Source: Capitella teleta (taxonomy: Eukaryota; Annelida; Polychaeta; Capitellidae). From it: 64,000 nt of DNA. The position numbers and the translations under genes are program-made. Numbering within the stretch: position 1 is the first letter of the stretch; each line of letters starts with the position of its first letter. Under the pieces are notes generated by a model. The model was not told where the DNA came from. It searched no databases and was given only the letters and a program-made list of their open reading frames with translations. The DNA lies in assembly GCA_000328365.1 (NCBI GenBank), contig KB310082.1, positions 324,851 to 388,850 on the forward strand, given 5' to 3'. Below are positions 11,067 through 24,500 of the stretch, piece after piece.

Positions 11067-12575
11067 AGTAATAGTTATTAATTTTGATTAATTGTGTTTA
11101 GCTGAGCAAATTGCTCGCCTATAGCATNTTAGGAGAGCTAAAAATTGCTCACCTGGCCATTTTAAATCGTAAAGACTGTTACTCAAGATTTTATGGAAGC
11201 CAGGTCAAGGAGAGGTGCTCTAGAAACATTTCTGAAATCACTGTGACAATGATAGAATATTTTTATTTTTATTATATTTCTGTTTTTGCGTAAATGTTAT
11301 TCTGAAAATGGAATATGTGTAAGATTTTGCTCTAAACCGTGCTCGAGGCATCCGAATAGCAAAATTTGTTCCCCAAGATGAAGTTTGGATTCATCACTTC
11401 GAACCCAGAGGAAATTGCACTAAATGCAGTGAATTAGAAAGTCTAGTTTCAATGGCAGCAACTTATTTAGGTCAGCCAATCTGATAAAATCCACCCATGG
11501 ACAACAATTTTAGATATATAAACCAAGTATCGCAAGAGTGGGTCCATTTCCGTTTCCTGTGAGAATTGAATTAATGGCTGTGGAAGTACTTCCTTCCGAC
11601 TGAATGCTATCTCATAATTCATTCAGCAGTCAGCTGATCAGTTTAACCTATATCCTTGCATAGGAACCATAATAACATAGTATGCTTCCTCTATATGTAT
11701 TACTATGTCTATGTCATTGGCACTCATTGTATGTAGTACAGCAACTACGTATAGCTTTTCCTTTTATCCAAGAAACGTTCCAAATGATTAAAAAAAATGT
11801 TAAGCGTAACACCCATGCTCTCCTGCTCTTTACTCTAACCCCTGCTAAAAGAGTCAAAAATAGAAGTTGGAAATATAATACACAGCAGATTTTGTTCTCT
11901 CATCCCTCCTTTCATGTTTCATACATTTTCAACTTAGTCACTGTTAGTTATAGAATGGGTGAAATTGGAGATGTATGACCACCAGGCAAAGGCTTTTCAA
12001 CCCGATGGCATCTGCCAGAATAAACTTATTTTAAGCCTAAATGCTCACCTTGTATTTTATTGCACTGCACTATGTTGTCAAAAAAATATAAACTAATCTA
12101 ATAAAAAGTTCAAATGGTTATCAGTGTTTATAGCATTTTGCTGAACAGAAAAATTATGAATAAGTTGGTGTGCTTTATGCAGTTTGAATTGTGTACATGG
12201 TGAATTCATATTTCCTGAGGTAAGCATGAACAATTCAGCACAATAATAACGGAGAACATGAGTAGAACTGAAGGAGACTAGTTTACCACTCGTTGACTCA
12301 TCGATTGTTATCAAATGATATAGAATCCACTAGAATATTATTTTGTTTACAAAGCTAGCTTCTTCCCTTACTCTGTTACTCCCTGGAATCTTCAAAAGTC
12401 GATCTTTTCTGTATATATACACAGGTCTCTCTCATGATCAATAGTTGTAATCTTTCGTTTTCCTTCAATCCATTGTGCTCTGCTACACTACCGAGCCAAA
12501 AATAGACTACACTTGTTACAATCCCGTTTTCATTCATCCAAGTATACAACAACCTCGATGGATGCCACCAAAAAG

Positions 12576-12902
12576 CACCGGATAGCGCAGTGGGTTAAAC
12601 CGCTGACTACAATCCTATGCCGACCGTAGGGGTCGAGGTCCCGGGTTCGAAACCCGATAAGGCTACGGGCGTTATGATTGTGAATTACAATTGTAATTCT
12701 TCGGTGACTCTGCAGTGCTGCCCAACTGCGTAACAAGGCCGGGCGCTGTGTACTACTGTCTATGGTGGTATGCTGCATAAAGAACCCTTGGGATTTATCG
12801 ATAAGAGTAGGGGGAAACCCCGGTCCCGGGCCTTCTGTTCTGGCGCCCGTATCACCCGAACGGGTTGGGTGGAGCCGTAAAACCCCAATCACTCACTCAC
12901 TC
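12576..12902 (+). mobile_element. tRNA-derived SINE with 12-bp target duplication
   Basis: The 5' end is tRNA-like: a box A region GATAGCGCAGTGGG and a box B GGTTCGAAACC about 55 nt later, so it could be transcribed by RNA polymerase III. A roughly 240-bp tRNA-unrelated body follows, ending in (CACT)n. GCCACCAAAAAG flanks it on both sides (12564-12575, 12903-12914). The homologous position in copy 1 (9079-9090) has a single GCCACCAAAAAG, an intact empty site. A related copy lies at 40811-41088. Confidence 0.93.
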
Positions 12903-13098
12903 GCCACCAAAAAGACTGTGTGTGACCCCTCAATTACGCCCAAGTCACTTTTGATGCTCTTTATAAAGTAAGTAAGTAGAGTGATTCATTCAGTTTCCAG
13001 CGTGAATTCACCTGGATAATTAATTGGGACCACTGCTGCAAATATTGTACAGCTGCAGTGGTTCCTTGAAATTCTGAGACCACTGAAAAGATGCATGA

Positions 13099-13422
13099 TC
13101 AATGCGTATTAGGAACTCCTTTCCCACCAGATAATGACAAAAATACTTCATGGAGTGTACTACAGACAGCAATTCTTTCCTTGTGGTGGCTGTATTTCCG
13201 GTCCTGCTTGGTCACCATTCTATTACCATAAGCAACCACCCGTTCCTGGTCAACATGACTCTGATATAGAACAACTCTGAACCCTACATAACTTGCATCC
13301 GTATCCAGAGTGAATGTTCTCTCTCTTTCTGGATGCACCAAAATTGGAGCAGAGGTCAGACAGTGCTTCAATGCATCCCAAGACTTCTGTTGCTCGCTCG
13401 ATCCCCCACTCAAATACTGCAT
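13099..13422 (-). mobile_element. Ty3/Gypsy pol fragment (fossil), copy 2
   Basis: Twin of 9273-9596 inside the second duplication copy, with the same RNase H-like FTLDTDASYVGF block. It is partial and broken. Confidence 0.85.
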
Positions 13423-13545
13423 TCTTCTATGTCAGTTTTTGCAAGTGGTTTTGATAGGGTTGCAAAGTCATGGGTTGCATACTATATGGTTGCAAGACTT
13501 GGCTGACCTGCAATAAAATTATCTATCGATTTATCTACTAAGGTG

Positions 13546-14074
13546 CAGGGGCATAGCCAGCCATGAACGTGTACTGAGGCGCAGTCCCAGCGGGGGTGGG
13601 TTTGTTTGTTAGGAAATGTTTTACCAAATTAGCATGGTCAAGTGACGAATTTGAGGCTACATGATGTCTTTATATATTTCTCAAAGCTACCGTTTAATCC
13701 ATTTATGGAGTGAATATTTACACCATAATTGTATCTATAAAGCTACCATTCTTGAAGAGGTGGAAGTGAATAGTACCATGTTGTTATATAGATGACTAAG
13801 GTCCTTATAAATTAGGGAATTCATGCTGCTAACTTGGTGATTATAATCCTGAATTGCTCTCAGCTGAATTATATATTGATAATAATATTTATAATAACAA
13901 GAATAAAACAACAATAATAATAAAACATCTACTAAACAGTTCTAATGAAGCTTACAAAAGAAATAATTTTCAGAGAAATCAATTCATGCAAGCAATCCGA
14001 TTTTTTTTTCTTTTAGATTTACTGGGGCACAAGCCGTCTCTACCGGGGAGCAGCCCTGCCTCGCTACGCCCCTG
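13546..14074. mobile_element. hAT-type MITE, copy 2
   Basis: Same element as 9719-10258, with the same 8-bp target duplication. It is shorter mainly because its internal T-run is shorter. It was duplicated with the surrounding block, not inserted independently. Confidence 0.85.
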
Positions 14075-14173
14075 CTAAGGCGTAGCCAGAAAAATAAACC
14101 AACCACATGCAACAACAACAATTACAAACAATTATATATGTTTATGTTAATCGAATCTGAGTGAAACACATAT

Positions 14174-15520
14174 GAAAAAAACACAACAGTGAAACAATTC
14201 CAGCAATATCAACAAATAATATTGGACGGTTGATTCATTAATCAAATAACAGTATGAGAAGATTTGGTGCATTTATTTCGAAAATTTTGCGCCTCACAAT
14301 CAGGAGGCGCCTTCTAAATTATTGTTATTATGTACATTATCTGATAAGTGATAACTCTCTATGATTGTGCGCAGGCTAAGACATCTCTTGGGGTGCCTTC
14401 AGGATTCGACAGGAGTCAATTCCATTTTATGTCTCTCCAATCTAACAATAGGTCCTCGACCTTCTAAGAAGTGAGTGTATTCATGAATATGCACAAGGCA
14501 AGGGTTTTAGTATGACACTGGTGGAAAACAGTGGTTCAATGTACATTTAATAAGCATCTACAAGCCCAAACTCGGTTTGCCATACACATAGTATGGTAAA
14601 ATAGATACGACGCCGCGTGCAGCAGACGATTTTTGATCAGTGACAGTTATAACACTTTCTTGGTATTTTACTCATTGTCTTTGATGTCACAAAATGAACT
14701 GAACAGAACGCATAATTTGTCATCTAATTACAGTTATATTCTTACTAATCATAGTAACTTGTTCATCTGATGATATGATTTAGCATCGAATAAACATCGC
14801 AATTCGCTATAATATCGCTCATAATTATGCGCCGATGCGGATGATCCAATCTCTGAATCAGCTGGTTCTCTCGTTTTGGGCTTCAAAACATTAAACGAAG
14901 TTATTCTGTTTACAACAGCTGTAAACATAACGTTCGTTTACCGTTTACAGATGCGATACGCGTGGATTTATTGTTAATATTGTTTTTATTTTATTGAGTT
15001 TAATTAATATTATTATTAATTATATTCCCTCGCTGAACAGAAGAATAATTATAATTATATAATGCAATTTCTCTAGTCCTTGCACAACTCCAAATTATAA
15101 TTATTTGATTAAATTGAATCAAATTAAAAATTCAGAAAGAAGAGCCGAGTGCACACGCTTCTGCTAAAGTCACGAATGTGACTCTCCAGCATGAAACCAT
15201 TTGAAAGGCTGAGTGACGCAGCAGCCAGCCGAAAGGAGTGGCACAGTTACACATTTGCATGATTTTCTTTCGCTATAAAATGGCAAAATGTTGGCTTGGG
15301 TAAACAACATTGATTTTGAGATCTTCATATGCAGGCAATTTTTGTGTTCAACATCCGATGCTTCATTTGAAGAAAAAGAAATTATTTGAAAGGAATGTCT
15401 CTTTGAAAACATGGGAGAAGGATGTCATGCAAGTCTAGAATTCTTGAATGATTGAGATTTTACTGAATAATACATGTATTGTATTATTCTTATACTGATT
15501 GTTCATCCATTCAGGTAAAA
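14174..15520. other. Upstream region of the pseudouridine gene
   Basis: AT-rich DNA without a recognised gene. A pyrimidine-poor 3' splice-like CATTCAG sits just before the start codon at 15521, so a 5'UTR intron is possible. TACATGTA occurs at 15471. Confidence 0.4.
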
Positions 15521-18500
15521 ATGCTGTCCAGAGGCTGTAGACTTGTGCAGAACCTCTCACATGCCTCCCATCCTGGAAGATGTTTTGTCAGGAATGAATC
15601 ATCCTGGGTTGTTAAGAGTCCTTCAGCCTCAGGTCCCCTCAGAATAAGCGATGAAATCCAGGAGGCTTTGGCTATGAAGAAACCGGTCGTGGCTTTAGAA
15701 TCTACAATTATCACGCACGGTATGCCGTATCCTGAGAATATGCGGTATGTGTTTTTCTGAATTTTTTCTCTGTTTGCAAATCTTTTTCCTTTTCATTTTG
15801 CAGGACAGCGCTAGAAGTGGAAAATACGATAAGATTGCACAATGCCATTCCTGCCACGGTTGCCATTCTAGGTGGCAAGATTCAAGTTGGTGAGGAATGT
15901 TTGCTTGGTTACTCAACTATGTTTTAGTTGATCTGAAGCTGATTACTTATTGGACACCAAAATTGACAGGATGTTAATTACATGTATAGTTTACAGTTGA
16001 TTAAATTCCTCGAAATTGTAACTCAATGTTGCACAATATATGATATAATGTTGCATAAAATAGCTGATTATTATTACATGAAGCAAATGAGTGATATGTT
16101 ATCCTATGAGGTGACACTGGCAAAACCCCTAATCTGGTGGACTGCAAACTTATTTTAATTTAATTTTAGTAATGGGAAGTGGCAAATTAACCTTGAATAT
16201 ATGAACTTGTACAATCACAATCATATGATTTGTTTGATTTTTGTTCAGGCATTGATGAACATGAAATGGAATTTCTCGCTAATGGGGAATCCAAAGCGAT
16301 TAAAACATCACGAAGGGATCTCCCTTATGTTCTCAGTCAGGTAAACCTTTGTGATACATCAAGTAATACAGCAATCAATATTTCGATCAATCCCAGGGGC
16401 TCAATGGTGGCACCACCGTCTCAGGAACCATGATTTCTGCTCACATGGCTGGAATACCAATTTTTGTGACAGGAGGAGTTGGTGGAGTGCACAGAGGAGC
16501 AGAGAGCAGTCAGTTGAGGTGCTCTCTATGCCATTTCCTAATACTTTTGTGTCCATAGCGATGGACATCAGTGCTGATCTCACAGAACTTGGCAGGACGC
16601 CAGTGGCTGTCATATCAGCAGGAATCAAGTCAATTCTCGATATTCCACGCACCCTGGAGTACCTGGTATGTCAAAAATGGAACCATTACATGTATTAAAT
16701 GTGTCATCGCTCATAACAGGAGACGGAGGGTGTATGTGTGGCAACCTTTGGTGAACAGACAGAATTCCCTGCGTTTTTCACTCGCAATTCAGGCTGTCAT
16801 GCTCCGTATGCTGTCAGTTCTGCCAAACAAGCAGCATTGTTGATAGGTGTTTCAACTTGTGATGTCTGAAAAATTTGATAATTCATTACATTCACATTAT
16901 TTTCAGAGAGCAGTTTGTGTGTTGATTTACAAACTGGACTTTTGATCGCTGTGCCTATCCCTGAGGAGGACTCAGCGGATCCTGTGCTCATGGATGCGGC
17001 TATTCAGAAGGCGTTGAACAGAGCTCAGTGAGTGATGGATGATGTTACCACCATCATGTGTTGATGTGTATTCACAGGGAGCAGGGCATTCAGGGGAAAA
17101 ATGTAACACCCTTCATTTTGTCAGAAGTCAATAAACTAATGGAGGGAAAGTCACTCAAAGCAAATATCCTTTTACTTCTGAAAGAAAATCCTCTTTTTTT
17201 TTTCCCCACTTGATATTCGTTTCCCTTAACTTGTCATAGATGTAGCTCTTATTTTGAATAACGCTAAAGTTGGAGCACAGATTGCGTGCGAATTGAGCCA
17301 ACTCAGGAAGTCAAAAGCAAACAGGACAAAACACTATCCACAAGGCAAGCCAGCTCAGAAGAAGGGTCGAATTGTGAGTTGTTATGATCAAAATTGTAAA
17401 ATTAATTCTTTCTCTCTTTAACAAGGTTGTGATTGGAGGAACTAACGTTGATTTCACCAGCTCATTTGGAACGCCAGATCCCAAAGTATAATCGAATTTT
17501 GTTCAAAAAATATAAAGCTGTCCAGGGTCACCTGATTAAAAAATAGCTCACCTTATTTTTGAAACTATCAACAAATTGAATAAAACAATGACCCAAATCG
17601 TTCTTATCCTTTAGCAATTCAAGCCGAACTGAATTGTTTCCATGGTAACTGCAGGAATCTCCTAGAAATTTCTCAATTCCATCAACAGCCCAATGGAGCA
17701 ACTTATCCAGGAACGGTGAAGCAATCCTTTGGTGGAGTGGGTCGAAACATAGCTGACTGCCTGAGCCTCCTTGGCCCCAACCCCCCTCTCTTCCTGTCCG
17801 CAATTGGACAGGATGTCTATGCACAAACATTGCTGGCTCAGTGTGCACACATGGTTAGTCAGACAGCTAAACTTTAACCCTCTGAAATGAACTCCTAATT
17901 CTCAGGACCTCAGTGAAGTACGGAGACTTCCATCCCACTCCACAGCTACCTACTGTGCGGTTCTCTCCTCATCGGGAGAGCTGATCTATGGGGTTGGCGA
18001 TTTTGACATTCACTCCCAGATATCCACTGACTATGTGAGTAGGATATGTGCCTCTGTAATTATTTATTTATGGAGGGGGAATATATTTCAATTATTAATT
18101 AATTTTACTGTATAATGTTAGCATTTTCAAATTTTCCAAGTCCTGTATAGTGATGTGATGGCATAATTTCTTTTTCAGATTTTGCAATATAAAAATGCCA
18201 TAGAATGTGCCCCACTTGTTTGCATGGATGGAAATATTCCCAGTGAAGCAATGCAGTTGATTGGCATCATTTGTCAGGAGAGCAAAGTGCCAGGTAAGTG
18301 CTCATTTCTCTTTTCCAAATCATTGAATGATTCAAAGGGAATGAAAACTAAAAAGATGCATGTTGAAAATGATACTATATGTATTTAAAACATGAGTGCT
18401 GGGTAATATATGGTATATTTAAAAGAAAATCAGATCTTTGAAATAAAAGAAAATCAGATCTTTGAAATTTACAAAAGCCAGGGAATCAGATTGAAATGCA

Positions 18501-21500
18501 TGAAACTTGAAATAGGGAAATATACATTATGAAATTATGTCAGATCTCTTATCTTCCGTGCTCAGATATAAAATGTTATTAAAATGCCACCTCCCTCGAG
18601 CCACTTCTTCCTTGGGCGGCTGGATAGCCAGAAACACTCCCTTGGGCAGCTGGATAGCCAGAAACACTCCCTTGGGCAGCTGGATAGCCAGAAACACTTC
18701 CTTGAGAGGCAGGATAACCGGACACACTTCCCTGGGTGTGTGGATAGCCGGAAACACTCCCACCAGGAGGGTACTGATAGCTAGAGGTACTTCCTTTAGT
18801 TGGATAATCTTGGTACCCTGATACGCTTCCTTTTGGGTAATCGGAGGCGCTGCCAAGTGTGGATTGACCCATTGACCCCATTGGCATCATGGGCTGCGAC
18901 AGGTTTGGCGGCTCATAGAATTCTTTCAGCGCAATGCGACGGAACGCAAAGTGAGCAATGGTGGAGAAGATGCTGAAGAAAGTGGATAACAGAGCCAAGC
19001 CGTAACTCCAGGACATGTAGTTCAGATGTGGCTCTGGCATCCACATGCGATCTACGTAGACTGCTACACCAAACAGGATCAGGGTGGCTCCCTTGAAGAC
19101 AGCTGCAATGGAAAATGAAATTAGGAGGGGTGGAGGAGGAGGAGATTCCTACAGGAAGTGATGGTGATGATGGTCGTGGTCTGGATCAGTTTAAACGGAG
19201 CTCGTTTCTTGCCTCTGCCAGTCGCGCTCTGCCCTGCAGTGTACATGTAGACATAGATCAGAATGATCACATCTATTGCTTCAGCAACCAGGGCGCATGT
19301 GATGATGATCTGTGTGATGATGAACCACCCTGTGGAGAGAGAAAGCAGGTGTGAATATTGCTCTCTGATTGGCTGTGGTAGTTGCTATAACTCAGTACCC
19401 ATGATAATGATACTGGTTAAGAGAAGGACGTATATTTCGTTATCAGTAAGTGACTAGTGAGTAACACCAATTGACCCTTGATGCTTCTTAACTGATAAGG
19501 CGAGTATAAAGGCAGGGGCACTCACATGGCATGATCCACTCTCGGATGCGCATGTACTCTGGCGCCAGGATCCACCAGCAGCCATGATACGCCTTCTGGG
19601 TGGGATCCCTGTTAATGATCAGACCAGCGAAGCAAGTTTCCCACAATCCCGTTCTCTTGAAACCGCTGTAGACTCGCGGCCACGAAACGACCCAATATGG
19701 AGAAGCGAAGGCGATGAACAGACAGATAAAACCGACGACGTTTAAAACAAACAACGTTGTAAAAATCGCTTTCTTTGGTTCCATCATTTTCGATGTTTTG
19801 AAGTCGATATTTACATCCGCGAAAATATTCTTCACATTTTGTCCCAGTTTCAACCTGGGAACTTCTTTCGTCGCACCTGTAGGTCACGCTTTAAATGGGT
19901 CAGGTCATTGGATCAGTCCATTTATGGTTTGTCGAATCATAATCATAACGTTTATAGAACGTTATGGTTTTAACTAAGTTCAGGATACTGGCGGGATTTG
20001 CATGACACGTGGCGTCGTGGCTTGAACTTCTAGTACATGCAGTCGCGTTCCATGTATGATATACAATTGTACACAGCACAACTCCGTGTTAAAGTTAACC
20101 GTAGCGGGATTCGGTACTGAATTTTATGTGCTAATCCATGCGGAGAAAAAAAGGGCTGTGAGTATAATTATGTATAGATATCATTGATGATATAATTTCT
20201 GCCATGAAATTAATAGAATAAATATCCATTGAATTGCATGTACATGTATGTAGTTGCAGGTCATACAAACTTCCCGATCTCCTAGTGCAAGTGCAATGGC
20301 ATAAATTATGACTTCTTGAGGCATTATGCACATACAACTGATACAAGTATATTTCTACAAGGACACGTTTAACCACGCTAAGACCATTTACAACTATTTC
20401 CTAACTTTCCCGTTAATCAAAATAAGGTAAAATAAGTGAAACACCAATACATGTATTATGTATTTGTGCAAAGCGTGATTTGCATGTAACATAATTAAAC
20501 GCTATGATCAGAACACTTATTATTGCTTGCTAAATTTGCTTTTAGTGCAAATGTGCAGATTCATATCAACATTTCCCATTTTCCCCGACAACTGTAATAC
20601 ATGTAGCTACAAGTATTCTGCGTTTCATGTAAAATGTGTCCTGGTCCAATAACTGTATGGGGCGGGAATCAATTTGAAATGAATGGTAGGCACTAGAAAT
20701 TAAATAACTGGTATACGAGGTTATAGCTCAAAGGTGAAAGAAATGGCTCATTAGAATGCATGCACATAGTTTAATACACATTCATTTTACTCATTTCACC
20801 CTTGGTTGGACCTGTAGGACGGAGGTAAGAACAGTGAAATTCGAACATCTTTTCTTTAATTATACCATACAAGGCCCTATTAAGAAAAATGTAAGAAATT
20901 GAATGGAAAATTGGAAATATAAAATACAATTTATTATATACACTAGAGAACAATTTTCTGAATCCTGTATATATATGACAGCTTTTGTAATTTAAATTTG
21001 TTGCTTATAAAACACTCAGAATAAAATGAAGGTGACTCTAGACTCTGGGGACCATCGGAAGCATCGGAGGTTTTCGTTGATAGTCGACGTCATCTTTGGG
21101 CAGAAGATCGTACTTTCGCATCAGCGTGTACACAGTGATACTGATGCAGCTGAAGGCAGCTGCAAAACCAGCCACAACAGCAAGACCGAAAGACCAGGAG
21201 AGCTTGTCAATGTCAGGTCGCGGCATCCAAGTTCGGTCTTCACCGATCATGACAGCGAAGATGGTGACAGAAACACCGAGACAACACACTGAAGGAAAGC
21301 AGAAGTTAAGCATTGAGTGATTTGATATATTTGGTAACTTACTCCCGAAAAGGGTTGTTCCAACCGTGATTGTCAACAATCGCACATTGTCACGGTCCCT
21401 GCCCGCCATTGGAATGAGGACCAAGTTGACGAACTCCACAACCACAGCGAAAGTCATCAGAGTTTGAACAGCGATGAACCAGGCTGTAAATGGAAGTGTA

Positions 21501-24500
21501 CTGAACGCCAAAATTGCAGAGCTATTTACTTACATGGCATGATCCAGTCCCGCACGTATGAGTACTCTTTGTGGAAGATCCACCAACACCCATAGTACGC
21601 CTTCCCAATGTAGTCTGATGTGTGCTCATAACCATCGAAACATGTCTCCCACAGGCCAAGTCTCTTGAAAAGTCTGTTTTCGCCTTTCGCCTCGAACCAA
21701 TATCCCGTTCCATACGCGATGATACACAAAATGAATGACACGAGCCAGAAGCCATAAGCCAGCACGAACGCCGTCTTGCTCGTCATTTTCGTGTGGGATC
21801 TTTATCCACTTTTCACAACATTCTTCAGGTAAACATCCAAGATGGCTCAGCTTTTGACCTAATTTGGAGGGTTTTTTGGACGAGTCCACTTCTCACCTTA
21901 TTAGGGGGTGTTGCCTTCTGCGCAGGTGTGTTTCAGGGAGCATGCATTATTTTATTGATCACTGTTGTGCTGTTGTACTTGTCATTACAGTGCGTGTAAT
22001 TTATACATGCCGGGAAACAATTAACGCATTAAAATAACCATGCACCAAATGAGGCTCATTATTTTGAAGTAGTCCACATTGTACATAAGGTTCAAAATTT
22101 ATCAACTTCTGTATTGTGTAACTTGTGTATGTACCAAATGGCTTCATCTCAGTTGAACATTCATTCATAAAAGTTTCTTTTTATGAAGTATAGACTACTC
22201 AGATATTTCAGTCCATGTATATTTTACTCCGAAACATTTCAACAAGTCATGTGTCATTGTGTCCATAGATGTACATCGTCCATTCCCTAAAATCCAAATT
22301 ACTTCGATTTCACAAATTGGTGAGTTGATTTCACAAGTTTGTGATTAATTAAAGTGAAATTAATTAAAGTAAATAATTATGTAGAGTAAGTCATTACTTC
22401 ATAATTCGTATTTTTCCAGTGTACAATTGTTACATGCTTGGTTTTAACACATTTGTGAAATGTGTGAATGAAATTACTCATTCTGATTTCTTATCTTTGA
22501 ATTCATGAAGTGTACAGTGTACATGAACAATTTATGTGCTTATAATATTTCAGATAGACAGGTTAGCCAGCTATTTAGATGTATTCTCAATGGCCTGGTT
22601 AGGCTAGCTGGCTCAGCCGATTGCTATTGACTTGTGTGGAATATTATTGATGCGGTCTAAAAAAAATGAATTTAGCACAAAATCAGGAGGGTGGATGTTC
22701 TGAACGGTTATAAATTTATGCTAATACATGCATTTGGTTCCAAGGAGCTCTCCATGAAGTTGACTTTGACACAGACCATCTTTTTTGGGCAGTGGCCTAA
22801 CAGGGAAATTGACTCAACAATTGCAATGTTATTTCTTACAGAAATGATTTGATTATTGATTTCTAAATGATTCAGTAATCTTAGAAGAATTCCAAAGCAA
22901 AACTGCAATCTTCCTCATATGGTTATGTATGTTTAGCACTTCTGATGTCAGTCACAAGTAGTTTGTTTCCATTATTTAATTTTTAAAAATCAGGTCACAA
23001 GGACTTAGTACATGATCATAAAACATCATTCATCATGGTAATACATTATTATGCACCCTGAATTTGGAACCTGAATTTTGAAAATATAAACAAAGACACG
23101 ATTTCTATGTAAAATATTATATAATTCATAAAATAATGGAATGTGGTATACATTACACAATAAGAGCAAGTTTTCTTTCTCTCAATAATTTGACCAATTT
23201 GTTTTGAATGTTTCTGAATTAAAATCAAAAGTTGATTCATGGAAGATGAAAAATACATAAAAAAATCTTATATACAAACAATGGTCGCACAGAGCCGAGT
23301 TAAGACTTGACTGGATATTGACCATAGCCTCCTCCTCCTCCTTGGTCAGGATAGTCAGAGTAACTCTGCTGTGTTCCCAAACTTTGTCTGCCGTCAAAAC
23401 TTGGTTGCGTTGCATAACTCTTTTGCTCATAACTTTGACCTCCGTAGCTTCCTTGGCTGGCTATGCTCGGCCGACCGTAACTGGGCTCACCGTAGCTGGG
23501 TTGACCATAGCTTGGCTGACCATAACTGTAAGCCTGGCTTTGATTGGTCATGGGGTATCCGGACATTTGCAGAGCAGCATGGGTGAATTCCATCTCGCGT
23601 TCCAGGAGCTCTTTGTAAACCTTCCATGCTTCATAGAAGAAGGCGATTCCAGAGAAGAGAGACATGATACCCGATATAATGTAGAAGCCAAAGCCCCACG
23701 AGAGGAAGAACAGGTCAGGGCGGGGCATCCAGTTGCGATCTTGGCATTCAACAGCGAAAACGGTTCCGATAATAATGGTGAACATAGCTGTGTTAGAAGA
23801 GAGGTTTATGAGTAATGATGTAATAGTGTGATGGGACTAGTTTACTCACTGACTAAAAACATCATCGAAGCCGCTGCGAACATTCCGTACGTCTGAAGGT
23901 ATTCGTGGTTCATAATCGGACAAATGTGAAGGAAAATCATGGCCACAGTGATAACTGTTCCAATTTCTATGAGTAACGTTCCAGTTACCAGGACTTGCAC
24001 TGACATGAACCATGCTGAAAAATGAATTAGTTCAATTATTGTTGAGATAAGGGTTAATTTTAAAGTACATACGTGGTAACAGCCATTCTCGTAGCTTTGA
24101 GTACTTAGCGTCCTGCTTGAAAACCCACCAGCATTCGCTATAGATCTCCTGACTGTCGTCCTTGTGGTGCATGTAATCGTGGAAGCAGATCTGCCACAAA
24201 CCCAAATTCCTGAAGTTGTTGAAGGAGTTGGGCCAAGCTTGAAGCCAATAAGGACTGGCGAACGAGACGGAAAGACAGGCCAATGCGAAGATACAACATC
24301 CGAAGCCAACCCAAGCCAACATTCCTGTTGGAGCTGGCTGCCTCTGTTCGGCTGGCTCAGCCTTCATTTTGTCGAAATCCTGGACTCCTAGTCCTGTGAA
24401 ATCACTTTGTTGTGCTCCGTACTCAACATTCGCACCTGAGCTTGGAAAATAATCAGGTCGCGACTGATGCATCATGGGCAGGGAGCATTCCTTATTTGGG

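Larger units (their letters stand above)
11067..14173. repeat. 3-kb duplication, copy 2
   Basis: Near-identical to 7351-10357, with one ambiguous base at 11138. It carries a 327-bp SINE absent from copy 1 and lacks the 223-bp tandem expansion. The sequence continues past 14173 into DNA not shared with copy 1, which at that point enters the LTR. This is what two alleles, one with and one without an LTR insertion, would look like. Confidence 0.9.

Noticed and set aside
12576-12660. Possible genuine tRNA gene
   Set aside because: Box A and B are present, but the acceptor stem does not close and a SINE body with target duplications follows.
15170-15412. 80-codon minus-strand ORF upstream of the pseudouridine gene
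   Set aside because: No recognisable family, no codon-level evidence and no splice context.
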